From contig JAEINL010000032.1 of NCBI GenBank assembly GCA_016342655.1, positions 1 through 41,762 on the forward strand: a stretch of 41,762 bases of DNA, in the 5' to 3' direction. A program made the translations under genes and the position numbers. This document shows positions 16,713-24,579 of this stretch, piece after piece; position 1 is the stretch's first letter, and each line of letters opens with the position of its first letter. The stretch is from Sphaerochaeta sp. Its GTDB lineage: Bacteria > Spirochaetota > Spirochaetia > Sphaerochaetales > Sphaerochaetaceae. The notes beneath the pieces are model-generated. The model was not told where the DNA came from. It worked only from the letters and a program-made list of their open reading frames with translations, and made no database searches.

Positions 16713-17653
16713 ACTTTATCGTAAATATACTTTCGCTAGCAGTCCCGTTCTCCGTAGCCCTTCTGATCGCCTCCCTTGGGGAGATGTTCAACCAGAGAGC
16801 CGGTATCTTCAACCTGGGCTGTGAAGGCGTCATGGCCATGGGAGCTTTCCTCGGGATGCTCATCCCCTACAGCATCGGACATGGCGGACCAACCCCTGGA
16901 GTGTATAACTTCATAGGGCTGTTGGTAGCCATGGGGGTAGGCGCCCTCTTTGGCATGCTCTTTGGCTTTGTTGTGGTCACCTTCCGTGCCCCTCAGGGCA
17001 TCGCAGGCATCGGCTTGCAGATGTTCGGTGTAGGGACAGCAGGAACCCTCTTTCGCCATTTCATCGGTGGAACACAGTCGGTTCTCGGCATCAACAAATT
17101 GAACATCCCCGTTCTTTCAAAAATTCCCATCCTCGGGCCGGTATTCTTTTCGCATAACATTATTGTCTACCTAGCTTTTCTGTTTGTTCCGGTTGCCTGG
17201 TACATTCTCTTCAAGACACCTTGGGGCCTGAAGGTACGGGCCGTTGGGACGAACCCCAGGGCGGCTGACTCCATCGGTATCCAGGTAAACAAGGTCCGCT
17301 TCCAGGCTCTGGCAGTGGGCGGAGCCCTAGCCGGTCTTGCAGGAGCCTATCTCAGTCTCTGTCAGGCAAAGATGTTCAGCGACGAGATCATAGCAGGACG
17401 AGGCTTCATAGCCGTTGCCCTGGTCTATTTCGGACACTGGACCCCTGTGAAGATCATGTGGGGGGCGCTCCTGTTCAGTTTCGCCCAGGCCTTGCAGCTT
17501 GCGATCCAGGGACAGGGAATCAACTTCCCCTACGAGTTCGCTGTCATGCTCCCGTATGTCATGGTCATAGTCGTTCTGGCGTTCAGTAGGGAAAGCCAAC
17601 TGCTCGGCCCCACAGCCCTCGGCCAGCCGTTCAACAGGGAAAAGCGTACGTAG
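16709..17653 (+). CDS. Nucleoside ABC transporter permease 2
   Basis: A 314-residue second permease of the same family (NupQ/YufQ type), shorter than the first as usual. It has the matching loop NLGCEGVMAMGAF and the conserved GLKVRAVGTNPRAADSIGI near residue 175. It should form the heteromeric channel with permease 1. It starts within the stop codon of that gene, with AGGAGG just before the ATG, and a terminator follows 17 bases after its stop. Confidence 0.9.
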   Translation: MNFIVNILSLAVPFSVALLIASLGEMFNQRAGIFNLGCEGVMAMGAFLGMLIPYSIGHGGPTPGVYNFIGLLVAMGVGALFGMLFGFVVVTFRAPQGIAGIGLQMFGVGTAGTLFRHFIGGTQSVLGINKLNIPVLSKIPILGPVFFSHNIIVYLAFLFVPVAWYILFKTPWGLKVRAVGTNPRAADSIGIQVNKVRFQALAVGGALAGLAGAYLSLCQAKMFSDEIIAGRGFIAVALVYFGHWTPVKIMWGALLFSFAQALQLAIQGQGINFPYEFAVMLPYVMVIVVLAFSRESQLLGPTALGQPFNREKRT

Positions 17654-17670
17654 ACAAAAGAGACTTTCAA

Positions 17671-17715
17671 CCAGGGGATTTTGTTACAATTCCCTGGTAT
17701 TTCCTTTGGTTTTTG
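17671..17715 (+). terminator. Terminator of the nucleoside ABC operon
   Basis: CCAGGGGATT (17671-17680) pairs with AATTCCCTGG (17688-17697), 10 bp with a G-U wobble, around loop TTGTTAC. T-rich sequence follows (TATTTCC, then TTTGGTTTTT). Confidence 0.75.
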
Positions 17716-17912
17716 TGCATTAGGGATTAACGCAACAAGGATTGCAACAGACTAATGTATTACGCAACAACATCTTGACGAATTGCTTCTTATTAGAGAG
17801 ACTATGAGAGTATAGCATCACAGACCGATGCATTCGCAAGAGTGCTGACGCTAAGCGGCTACCACATGTTCCCTTCCAAAACGATAAAAACGTTAAGGCT
17901 GGATCTTGTGCA
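17716..17912. other. Upstream region of the molybdenum hydroxylase gene
   Basis: No gene is visible. The octamer ACGCAACA occurs twice near 17730 and 17765, and both could be regulator half-sites. I could not pick a convincing promoter; several partial -35/-10 pairs have poor spacing. Confidence 0.3.
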
Positions 17913-17954
17913 ATGCGCACCTCCTTCCGCCTTGACCCAATGGAGAGCTCAGCT

Positions 17955-20525
17955 GTGTATGCATTCAATGTAAATGGAAATTCAATCAGCTATGATGGAC
18001 AAGATAAAAAACTCCTTCGCTTCTTGCGCGAAGACCTGAACCTCACCGGAACCAAGGATGGTTGCAGTGAGGGTGCCTGTGGTACCTGTACCGTATTGGT
18101 CAATGGCAAGAAGACCAAGGCCTGTGTCCCCACCCTTTCCAAGCTCGAGGGAAAGTCCATCGTAACAATCGAGGGCCTCACCGAGCGTGAGAAAGATGTC
18201 TACTCGTACTGCTTCGCTGAAGCAGGGGCAGTGCAGTGTGGCTACTGCACCCCAGGCATGATCATGAGCGCAAAGAGCCTGCTCGATGAAGAGCTCAACC
18301 CCACCCTCGACATGGTCAGGAACGCTATCAAAGGAAATATCTGCCGCTGCACTGGGTATAAGAAGATTGAGGAGGCCATCCTCATGGCTGCAACATATTT
18401 CAGAGAGGATCTTCCTGTACCCACTGACGTTGAAGAACCACAGCTCGACAAACGCTATAGGCGCGTTGATGCCATTCCCAAGGCCTTGGGTGAAGGACTC
18501 TACACTGATGATATCCGCATCGACGGCATGCTCTACGCCAAGGCTGTACGATCAGCATTCCCTAGGGCAAGGGTTCTGAAAATCGATTCCACAGAAGCTG
18601 AGAAGCACCCTGACTTTGTCAGGATGGTTACAAGCTCTGAGGTTCCACAGAACATCATCGGGCACATTATCCATGACTGGGACGTCCTCATTCCCATAGG
18701 TAGCATCACACGCTACACAGGTGATGCCATCTGCCTGGTTGTCTCCAAGAATAGCGAGACACTGGATGCGATAGCATCCCTCATTGATGTCTCCTATGAA
18801 GTGTTGAAACCTGTGCTTACCATGGAAGAGGCACTCGCCGAGGATGCTCCACCTATTCATGAGAATGGCAATATCCTCACTATCGAGCACATTGTCCGCG
18901 GCAATCCCGATAAGGCCATTGCAGAGAGCAAGCACGTCATCAGGCGACATTATTCCACCCCCTATACAGAACACGCCTTCATGGAGCCTGAGTGTGCCGT
19001 AGCGGTCCCTGAGGTTGAGGACGGCATACTGGTCCATACTTCAGGCCAGTCAATCTATGACGAGCAGGAAGAAATTTGCCACATGCTCAAGCTTCCCCCT
19101 GAGAAGGTCCACTGCTACAGCATGCTTGTCGGCGGGGGCTTTGGAGGCAAGGAGGACATGAGTGTCCAGCACCATGCCGCCCTGCTGGCCTGGTTGCTCA
19201 GAAAGCCGGTCAAGGTGAAGCTCAGTCGCCAGGAAAGCCTGGCTGTCCATCCCAAACGCCATCCCATGGAAATCGATCTTGTAAGCGCCTGTGATGAGCA
19301 TGGGCGCATTACGGCCATGAAGGCAACCATCATGGCAAATACAGGAGCCTATGCATCCTTAGGAGGACCTGTGTTGCAGAGGGCTTGCACCCATGCCTCC
19401 GGTCCTTACAACTTCCAGAACTTCGAAGTGTTGGGAAAGGCCATCTATACCAATCTGGTTCCCGCCGGTGCATTTAGGGGCTTTGGGGTTACCCAGAGCT
19501 GTTTTGCCGTTGAATCGAACATGAATCTGCTAGCCGATGAAGTTGGCATGGACTATTGGCAGTTCAAGAGGCTCAATGCCCTCAAGCCAGGGGATGTGAT
19601 GCCCAACGGCCAGATTGCACAACCGGATACCGGCATCATAGAGTGTCTTGATGCGGTGAAGGAGGCCTATGACTCATCCCCCCGTGCCGGTCTTGCCATC
19701 GCCTTCAAGAACACCGGACTCGGAGTCGGGTTCCCTGACACCGGCCGATGTATTCTCTCTGTGGAGCAGGGCAAGGTGCACATCCGCACCAGCGCTGCGT
19801 GTATGGGCCAAGGAATTGCTACTGTCTGTACCCAAATGCTTGGGCAGACCTGCGCACTGAGCTCAGCAGAAATCATAGTCGAAGCCCCTGACACAAGGCG
19901 CACCCCTGACTCAGGCACCAGTACGGCTTCTAGACAGTCGTTCTTTACAGGAGAAGCGGTACGTAGGGCAGCTTTGCAACTCAAGGAGGCACTCAAGAGC
20001 GCACCCCTTAAGGATCTTGAAGGACAGGAATATTTTGGCGAGTATACCAGTATCACCGACCCCATCACCTCTACAAAGAAGAACCCGTTTAGCCATGTGG
20101 CCTACAGCTACTCAGCCCAGGTTGTCATCCTCGACGAACAGGGCAAGCTGGAAAAGGTAGTCGCCTCCTGCGACGTCGGTCAGATAGTTAACCACCAGGC
20201 CCTTACCGGCCAGATTGAAGGCGGGGTTGTCATGGGACTAGGCTATGGCCTTACCGAGGACTTCCTTATTGAAGAAGGACAGCTGAAGGTTAAGTACGGC
20301 ACCCTGGGTCTGCTCAGATCGACTGACGTACCAGATATTGAGGTCAAACTGGTCCAGGGACCGGAGAAGAACTCTCTGGCATACGGAGTAAAGGGTGTGG
20401 GAGAGCTTTGCACCATCCCGACAGCCCCTGCATGTCAGCATGCCTACTATCGTCTTGACGGCAACTTCAGGACTTCCCTACCCTTGGGTGATACTGCGTA
20501 CAAGAAGCTTAAGAAGAGTCATTGA
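17955..20525 (+). CDS. Fused [2Fe-2S]/molybdopterin hydroxylase (XdhD-like xanthine dehydrogenase family)
   Basis: An approximately 856-residue xanthine-oxidase-family enzyme that joins the iron-sulfur subunit directly to the molybdenum subunit. The N-terminal 160 residues hold both clusters: CSEGACGTC plus a later Cys, and CGYCTPGM with CRCTGY. The molybdenum part has VGGGFGGKED, GAFRGFG, CMGQGIAT and the C-terminal GVGELCTIP with the catalytic Glu. The FAD domain of full xanthine dehydrogenases is absent. E. coli XdhD has the same fused layout. The likely role is hydroxylation of a purine such as hypoxanthine or xanthine; the neighbouring transporter supports this. GTG 17955 has GGAGAG 7 bases upstream, whereas ATGs at 17913 and 17940 have none; the start remains uncertain. 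Confidence 0.85.
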   Translation: MYAFNVNGNSISYDGQDKKLLRFLREDLNLTGTKDGCSEGACGTCTVLVNGKKTKACVPTLSKLEGKSIVTIEGLTEREKDVYSYCFAEAGAVQCGYCTPGMIMSAKSLLDEELNPTLDMVRNAIKGNICRCTGYKKIEEAILMAATYFREDLPVPTDVEEPQLDKRYRRVDAIPKALGEGLYTDDIRIDGMLYAKAVRSAFPRARVLKIDSTEAEKHPDFVRMVTSSEVPQNIIGHIIHDWDVLIPIGSITRYTGDAICLVVSKNSETLDAIASLIDVSYEVLKPVLTMEEALAEDAPPIHENGNILTIEHIVRGNPDKAIAESKHVIRRHYSTPYTEHAFMEPECAVAVPEVEDGILVHTSGQSIYDEQEEICHMLKLPPEKVHCYSMLVGGGFGGKEDMSVQHHAALLAWLLRKPVKVKLSRQESLAVHPKRHPMEIDLVSACDEHGRITAMKATIMANTGAYASLGGPVLQRACTHASGPYNFQNFEVLGKAIYTNLVPAGAFRGFGVTQSCFAVESNMNLLADEVGMDYWQFKRLNALKPGDVMPNGQIAQPDTGIIECLDAVKEAYDSSPRAGLAIAFKNTGLGVGFPDTGRCILSVEQGKVHIRTSAACMGQGIATVCTQMLGQTCALSSAEIIVEAPDTRRTPDSGTSTASRQSFFTGEAVRRAALQLKEALKSAPLKDLEGQEYFGEYTSITDPITSTKKNPFSHVAYSYSAQVVILDEQGKLEKVVASCDVGQIVNHQALTGQIEGGVVMGLGYGLTEDFLIEEGQLKVKYGTLGLLRSTDVPDIEVKLVQGPEKNSLAYGVKGVGELCTIPTAPACQHAYYRLDGNFRTSLPLGDTAYKKLKKSH

Positions 20526-20556
20526 ACGAAGACAAATAAAGGAATAAAGAGCTTTG

Positions 20557-20582
20557 ATGGAGGCCGCATATACGACCTCCAT
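20557..20582 (+). terminator. Hairpin after the molybdenum hydroxylase gene
   Basis: ATGGAGG (20557-20563) pairs with CCTCCAT (20576-20582) across a 12-base loop, 32 bases after the stop. No T-run follows, so it is only a possible terminator. Confidence 0.35.
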
Positions 20583-20642
20583 TGATAGTATGCAAAGCAG
20601 TACAATTTTGGACTTCCGAAATAGTTTGATTTTTTTGAAGGT

Positions 20643-20716
20643 ATTACAAAAGTTATTCGACTATAGACGAATAACTTTTGTAATTCTTGTCTTTTTCCGA
20701 CTATAGGCGAAAAACT
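20643..20716. repeat. 68-bp direct repeat, copy 1 (downstream of ATPase 1)
   Basis: Bases 20649-20716 match 22116-22183 at 67 of 68 positions in the same orientation; the one difference is G versus A. The repeat contains two spaced units built on CGACTATAGRCG. In this copy the first unit extends to a perfect 17-bp stem (20643-20659 with 20668-20684) around loop ACTATAGA. The second unit is centred near 20703, 40 bases away. The copies flank ATPase 1. Confidence 0.85.
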
Positions 20717-20757
20717 TTAAGGGTCTATTCATAAGAATTATGAATAGACCCTAAAAG
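20715..20757. terminator. Long hairpin between convergent genes
   Basis: AGGGTCTATTCATAA (20720-20734) and TTATGAATAGACCCT (20738-20752) form a perfect 15-bp stem with loop GAA. CTTT/AAAG extend it past one A/A mismatch. It lies between the converging hydroxylase and ATPase 1 genes and may be a bidirectional terminator, although T-runs are weak on both sides. Confidence 0.5.
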
Positions 20758-20842
20758 CAAAATGCAACATGTTTATACGTATGGTTTTTTGATCCATGAC
20801 CTCTTAATCCGTAAAGTCAAGCTAACAACTAAGGGAAACTCA

Positions 20843-22072
20843 TTACTCTTCATGAAGCAAGAAATCTAGAATATTGATAATTCTGATACCTTCAAAGTCT
20901 TTAGTAAAATGACGGTCCATAGTAAGTATCATCTTGTCATATTGGTCATCAATTGCAAGAAGTGGTCTAAGCTCTCTCTCCCTTGTCTTTTCATCCATGA
21001 TTGTAGCCGATACCTGCACGTACATTTTTTTATCTGCACGAGTAGCTATGAAATCAACTTCTAAGGTACCGACTTTCCCTATGCACACTTCATATTGCCT
21101 ATGCAAAAGCTCCAAAAAGACAACATTTTCAAGAATTTGTCCATAATCTGCATTTCTTAACCCAGTAAGTTGGTTACGAATACCCAAATCCACAATATAG
21201 TACTTTTCCAAGGTCTTGAGAAACATCTTTCCCTTAAGATCATACCGGTTGGCACGACAGATAATGTATGCATTCTCCAACATGGCAAGATAGTTATCGA
21301 TGGTATCACTAGTAGTCTTCCTGCCACTGGAATTTAAGTAATCTGCAATCTTTTTCGTTGAAACAATGTTACCTATATTATCTGCAATAAACTTAAGTAG
21401 ACTTTCAAGCAATGCAGGGTCACGCACTTGATTACGTTGCACCACATCCTTAAGGATTACAGTGTTGATGACACCAGAGAGAAATGCACTGATGGTCTCT
21501 TTCTGATCTAATAGCTTGATAACCGTTGGTAAACCACCATATGTTACATAGTCATTGAAACGATCAGCTAGGGGTTTTGAAACAGACAGCAACTCTGATT
21601 CCTCATTCTCTCTAAAATTCAAATATTCTTTGAATGAAAGGGGTTGGATTGGGATCTCGACATACCTCCCGGAAAGAAGAGTCGATAGCTCTGAAGAGAG
21701 TAAATAGGCATTCGATCCTGTCAGATAAATATCCACAGGATAATCAACTTGGAGGGAATTCACCACTCGTTCCCACGATTCAACCTGTTGGACTTCATCT
21801 AAGAGAATGTAGAAATTCTTTCCATTCTTTATCAGTTGCTTTTTTAGGCTGGCATACATCTGCTTATACGAGGTCAGTTCATCAAATTCCAAAGACTCGA
21901 AATTCATTCGAATGATATGGTCGCTGGGGACTCCATTGGCAAGAAGATAGGATTCAAACAACTCAAGTAAAGATGATTTTCCGCTTCGTCTCATCCCAGT
22001 TATTACCTTGATCAAAGGTTTGTCTTTAAATTTGATCAGCTGAGTCAGATAGAAATCACGGTTTTTAAGCAT
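20843..22072 (-). CDS. AAA_14/DUF4143 ATPase (ATPase 1)
   Basis: A 409-residue solitary ATPase. The N-terminal half is an AAA_14 domain with Walker A GMRRSGKSSLL, Walker B YILLDEVQQV and the sensor segment YLTGSNAYLLSSEL. The C-terminal half is DUF4143 with the LENVVFLELLHR segment and GKVGTLEVDFIATR, a region resembling a nuclease-like fold. The family is abundant and variable in anaerobes, and its function is unknown. ATG 22072 has GAGG 6 bases upstream and a strong promoter about 20 bases upstream; the open frame extends to 22117 without support. The gene lies between 68-bp direct repeats. ATPase 2, 180 bases upstream, is a diverged relative. Confidence 0.85.
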   Translation of the reverse strand: MLKNRDFYLTQLIKFKDKPLIKVITGMRRSGKSSLLELFESYLLANGVPSDHIIRMNFESLEFDELTSYKQMYASLKKQLIKNGKNFYILLDEVQQVESWERVVNSLQVDYPVDIYLTGSNAYLLSSELSTLLSGRYVEIPIQPLSFKEYLNFRENEESELLSVSKPLADRFNDYVTYGGLPTVIKLLDQKETISAFLSGVINTVILKDVVQRNQVRDPALLESLLKFIADNIGNIVSTKKIADYLNSSGRKTTSDTIDNYLAMLENAYIICRANRYDLKGKMFLKTLEKYYIVDLGIRNQLTGLRNADYGQILENVVFLELLHRQYEVCIGKVGTLEVDFIATRADKKMYVQVSATIMDEKTRERELRPLLAIDDQYDKMILTMDRHFTKDFEGIRIINILDFLLHEE

Positions 22073-22088
22073 GAGGCACCTCGTAGTA

Positions 22089-22117
22089 AGTATACTCGAC
22101 AACGTAGAAATTGCCAA
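22089..22117 (-). promoter_or_regulatory. Promoter of ATPase 1
   Basis: On the minus strand, TTGGCA (22112-22117) is followed after 17 bases by TATACT (22089-22094). The palindrome of repeat copy 2 ends inside the -35 box (they share TT), so a protein bound to the palindrome would cover the promoter. Confidence 0.65.
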
Positions 22118-22183
22118 AGTTATTCGACTATAGACGAATAACTTTTGTAATTCTTATCTTTTTCCGACTATAGGCGAAAAACT
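22116..22183. repeat. 68-bp direct repeat, copy 2 (operator-like, upstream of ATPase 1)
   Basis: Same 68-bp unit as at 20649-20716. Here the first palindrome has 11-bp arms (AAAGTTATTCG, CGAATAACTTT) and abuts the ATPase 1 -35 box. The second CGACTATAGGCG unit lies 40 bases further upstream, about four helical turns away. This placement suggests a control site. Confidence 0.8.
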
Positions 22184-22252
22184 CCCAAGATTTCACAGAT
22201 GTTATCAGGCAGAGGCATTTGACCACAGCCTTGGGTGTGGTGATGAACAACT

Positions 22253-23572
22253 TCAGTCTCCAGACTCCAAAAGCCACTTGTAGGCAGGAACCACATGAAT
22301 GGTTCGCCCGGTTGCTTCATCGGTGATATCTTCTTCCTCGTAGGCGGTGATAATCCACCCCTCACGCACTTCCAACTCCTCCATACCATCAAGGAGGGCT
22401 CTGCGTTCACGCTCTTTGGTACCATTTTGGCCTTTCAAGCTCCAGCAAACCTGCAACAACTGGATGGCCGAGTCGGGACCAACAGCGAAGTCGATCTCAT
22501 CGCCTTTGGCTGTCTTGTAGTAAAAAATTTCCTCCATGGTACGTCTGAGCTGGACGAATACCATATTCTCCAGTACAAGGCCAGCATTCTCCGATGTCGC
22601 ATGGCTGAACGCCTGAGCCATTGCATGGTCAATTGCGTATACCTTTTTAGGGTTCACCGCTCTGACTGCACTGTTGTAGGAGCGGATGGGGACGGTGAAC
22701 AACAGGTAGATGTCGCCAATTTTATCAAGGTAGTCACTGATCAAAGCAGGAGAAAGCATGTGACGCTCACCTGATAGCCGTTGCTTGAGCTTGTTCACCG
22801 TTATCAGGCGGCTCATTGTGTTCATCAACAGCTGCACCATACGCTTTAGCTGGTTGGGGTGGGGAATGTCGTACCGTAGAATCAAATCTCGAATAAGCAC
22901 ATCGGTCACCAGATTCTGGAAGTACGGAACGGCCATGCTATCCTTAGGGAGCAAAAGGCGTTCGGGCATTCCTCCCTTCTGTACATAGTCATCGAAAGCT
23001 TCGATGATCTCGTCCCTGCTAGCAATGTCTACGATTGCCTCTCTCTTTTTGGAGGCTCGGAGGAACTCCCTGAACGAAAAGGGAAACAGTTCCCACGTGA
23101 AGGTTCTTCCCCCAAGTTCGGTTGCCAGCTCCTTAGAAAGGAGCTTTGCGGAAGAACCAGTGATATACACCTCACACTTTTCGGTTGTCTGCAACCTGTT
23201 GATGAATTGCCCCCATCGGTGCACATATTGGAGTTCATCGAAGAAAAAGTAGACTTTCTGTGTATGGTTCTGGGGATACATTCCATAATACGTGTCGGTA
23301 ATTACCGTTGGTTCAGCTTTCTCCTGCCTGAGGAAATCCAAGCGATCATCAGAGAAGTCTATATAGCAGATAGACTCTTTGGCTAATCCTTCAGCTATAA
23401 GTGCTTGGATTTTCTCATGTTGCCATGTTGATTTCCCGCCTCTCCTAATGCCGATGATCACCGTAGCTTTCCTCGGAACAGGAAGGATCTGCAGATCCCT
23501 GCTCACGATTGGATACTGATCGAGAAAATTCTGCTGATGCTGGGCAATGATAAGCCGCAAAGTTTCGTTCAT
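22253..23572 (-). CDS. AAA_14/DUF4143 ATPase (ATPase 2)
   Basis: A 439-residue ATPase of the same family as ATPase 1. Walker A is GIRRGGKST, Walker B YFFFDELQYV, and the sensor segment YITGSSAKLLSKELA. The DUF4143 half has VLENMVFVQLRR and FYYKTAKGDEIDFAV. The GC content is higher than that of ATPase 1, and overall similarity looks low, so the pair did not arise by recent duplication. The ATG at 23572 has no ribosome-binding site. Its promoter -10 box ends only 5 bases upstream, which predicts a leaderless mRNA. Function is unknown. Confidence 0.85.
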   Translation of the reverse strand: MNETLRLIIAQHQQNFLDQYPIVSRDLQILPVPRKATVIIGIRRGGKSTWQHEKIQALIAEGLAKESICYIDFSDDRLDFLRQEKAEPTVITDTYYGMYPQNHTQKVYFFFDELQYVHRWGQFINRLQTTEKCEVYITGSSAKLLSKELATELGGRTFTWELFPFSFREFLRASKKREAIVDIASRDEIIEAFDDYVQKGGMPERLLLPKDSMAVPYFQNLVTDVLIRDLILRYDIPHPNQLKRMVQLLMNTMSRLITVNKLKQRLSGERHMLSPALISDYLDKIGDIYLLFTVPIRSYNSAVRAVNPKKVYAIDHAMAQAFSHATSENAGLVLENMVFVQLRRTMEEIFYYKTAKGDEIDFAVGPDSAIQLLQVCWSLKGQNGTKERERRALLDGMEELEVREGWIITAYEEEDITDEATGRTIHVVPAYKWLLESGD

Positions 23573-23577
23573 ACTGT

Positions 23578-23606
23578 ATGATACGTTAATTCTGGCTTAT
23601 TGTCAA
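23578..23606 (-). promoter_or_regulatory. Promoter of ATPase 2
   Basis: On the minus strand, a perfect TTGACA (23601-23606) and TATCAT (23578-23583) are 17 bases apart. The start codon A (23572) is 6 bases past the -10 box, consistent with leaderless transcription. The first palindrome begins directly next to the -35 box. Confidence 0.65.
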
Positions 23607-23663
23607 ATAGTTTACAAAATCTTGTAAACTATCAGCGAGAAGCTTACAATATTTTGTAAGCTT
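23607..23663. promoter_or_regulatory. Tandem palindromes upstream of ATPase 2
   Basis: Two perfect inverted repeats: ATAGTTTACAA/TTGTAAACTAT (23607-23617, 23622-23632) with loop AATC, and AAGCTTACAA/TTGTAAGCTT (23640-23649, 23654-23663) with loop TATT. They share the TTACAA...TTGTAA core, and their centres are 32 bases apart, about three helical turns. The first abuts the -35 box of ATPase 2, so they look like paired operators. Confidence 0.75.
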
Positions 23664-23726
23664 TTTGCGGTATCTGGTACCACCCCTTCAGCGGCAGCAC
23701 TTCAGCTTGCATGAAGTCGATTAGCT

Positions 23727-24292
23727 CTACACCAATACAATGCCCTTCCCCTCCACTATCACAACATGGTTCTCACAATCGACTGTCGGTACAATCCGAT
23801 TCCTAAAGAAGTCAGGATCAGGAGAGGCTCCTACCATGCAGGCAAAATAGGTTGTTCCCTTCCCTATGGTACCTTCCAGATAGGGAACAATGGTCGTATC
23901 TTGGGTGAAGTTCAAGTTAGGCATCGGTTTTATCCAAGAAGCCTCCCTATCCTGCAAAAGGTCTATGATCGCAGTAGTACCCCAAGGAAAACCTTGAACG
24001 ACCAATACGGAGAGTCTGGACTATTGTACTGCTCTGCAAGCAACAGCGCGGGATAGACAAACCCAATGGTAAGCATCCCATCCACAAGAATCTCAGTCCG
24101 CTCTGTATTGAATGCGTCAATGAAAGGTATCAATGCACGATGGCTTGCATCGTCCCAGGTGTAATACGTAATGGTTGTGGGTTCGACTGAGCCTGCAGGA
24201 GCTTTTGTCTCTGTAGTTCCGGCAGCAAACAGCATTGCTGTAATCAGTGCAAAAATCATTCCTAGCATACGTAATTTCTTTCTCAAATTCAT
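23727..24292 (-). pseudogene. Decayed extracellular solute-binding protein
   Basis: The leftward frame begins at 24292 (AAGGA 5 bases upstream) with a normal signal peptide ([16 protein letters not shown]), the TTETKAPAG linker and a typical family-1 sugar-binding start, [19 protein letters not shown]. After about 95 residues it runs out of frame and stops near 23963. A second frame continues leftward with [10 protein letters not shown], typical of the early part of such proteins, and unrecognised sequence to 23727. Only about 190 of an expected 420 residues remain, so at least one deletion and one frameshift have occurred. No ABC permeases are adjacent. Confidence 0.65.
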
Positions 24293-24545
24293 TGTGTTCC
24301 TTATTGGGAATGAATGAGCTTGACTAATCATTGCATGGGTGTCTCAATATTTATATTTTGAAGATCTTTCTTAGTTTACACTCTCTATGTATGTTCCCTT
24401 TCCAGGAAAAACCTGAACCCAAGTACCCTTGTAGAATTCAACCCAAAAGAGTCTGCTGTCGTCCCAAACCAAAAACCGAGGGCAACTCCAAAGACCCTGA
24501 AAGCCTAACCTTTCTGACTTTACCCATACACGCACTTCTCACCAT

Positions 24546-24573
24546 TTGGTTTTTGCTCAAACCGTGGTATCAT
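24546..24573 (+). promoter_or_regulatory. Putative promoter giving a leaderless amidohydrolase mRNA
   Basis: TTGGTT (24546-24551), 16 bases, TATCAT (24568-24573), then six bases to the ATG at 24580. No ribosome-binding site precedes that ATG. Confidence 0.4.
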
Positions 24574-24579
24574 ACTTCT

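Noticed and set aside
20643..22183. CRISPR-like interpretation of the repeated palindromes
   Set aside because: There are only two copies, separated by a whole gene, with no spacers or cas genes.
23607..23663. Tandem palindromes read as a terminator
   Set aside because: They lie upstream of ATPase 2 next to a good -35 box and lack a T-run in a useful position for either flanking gene.
24331..24579. N-terminal extension of the amidohydrolase
   Set aside because: The extra 83 residues are low-complexity and unlike the family; a good promoter and the canonical beta strand place the start at 24580.
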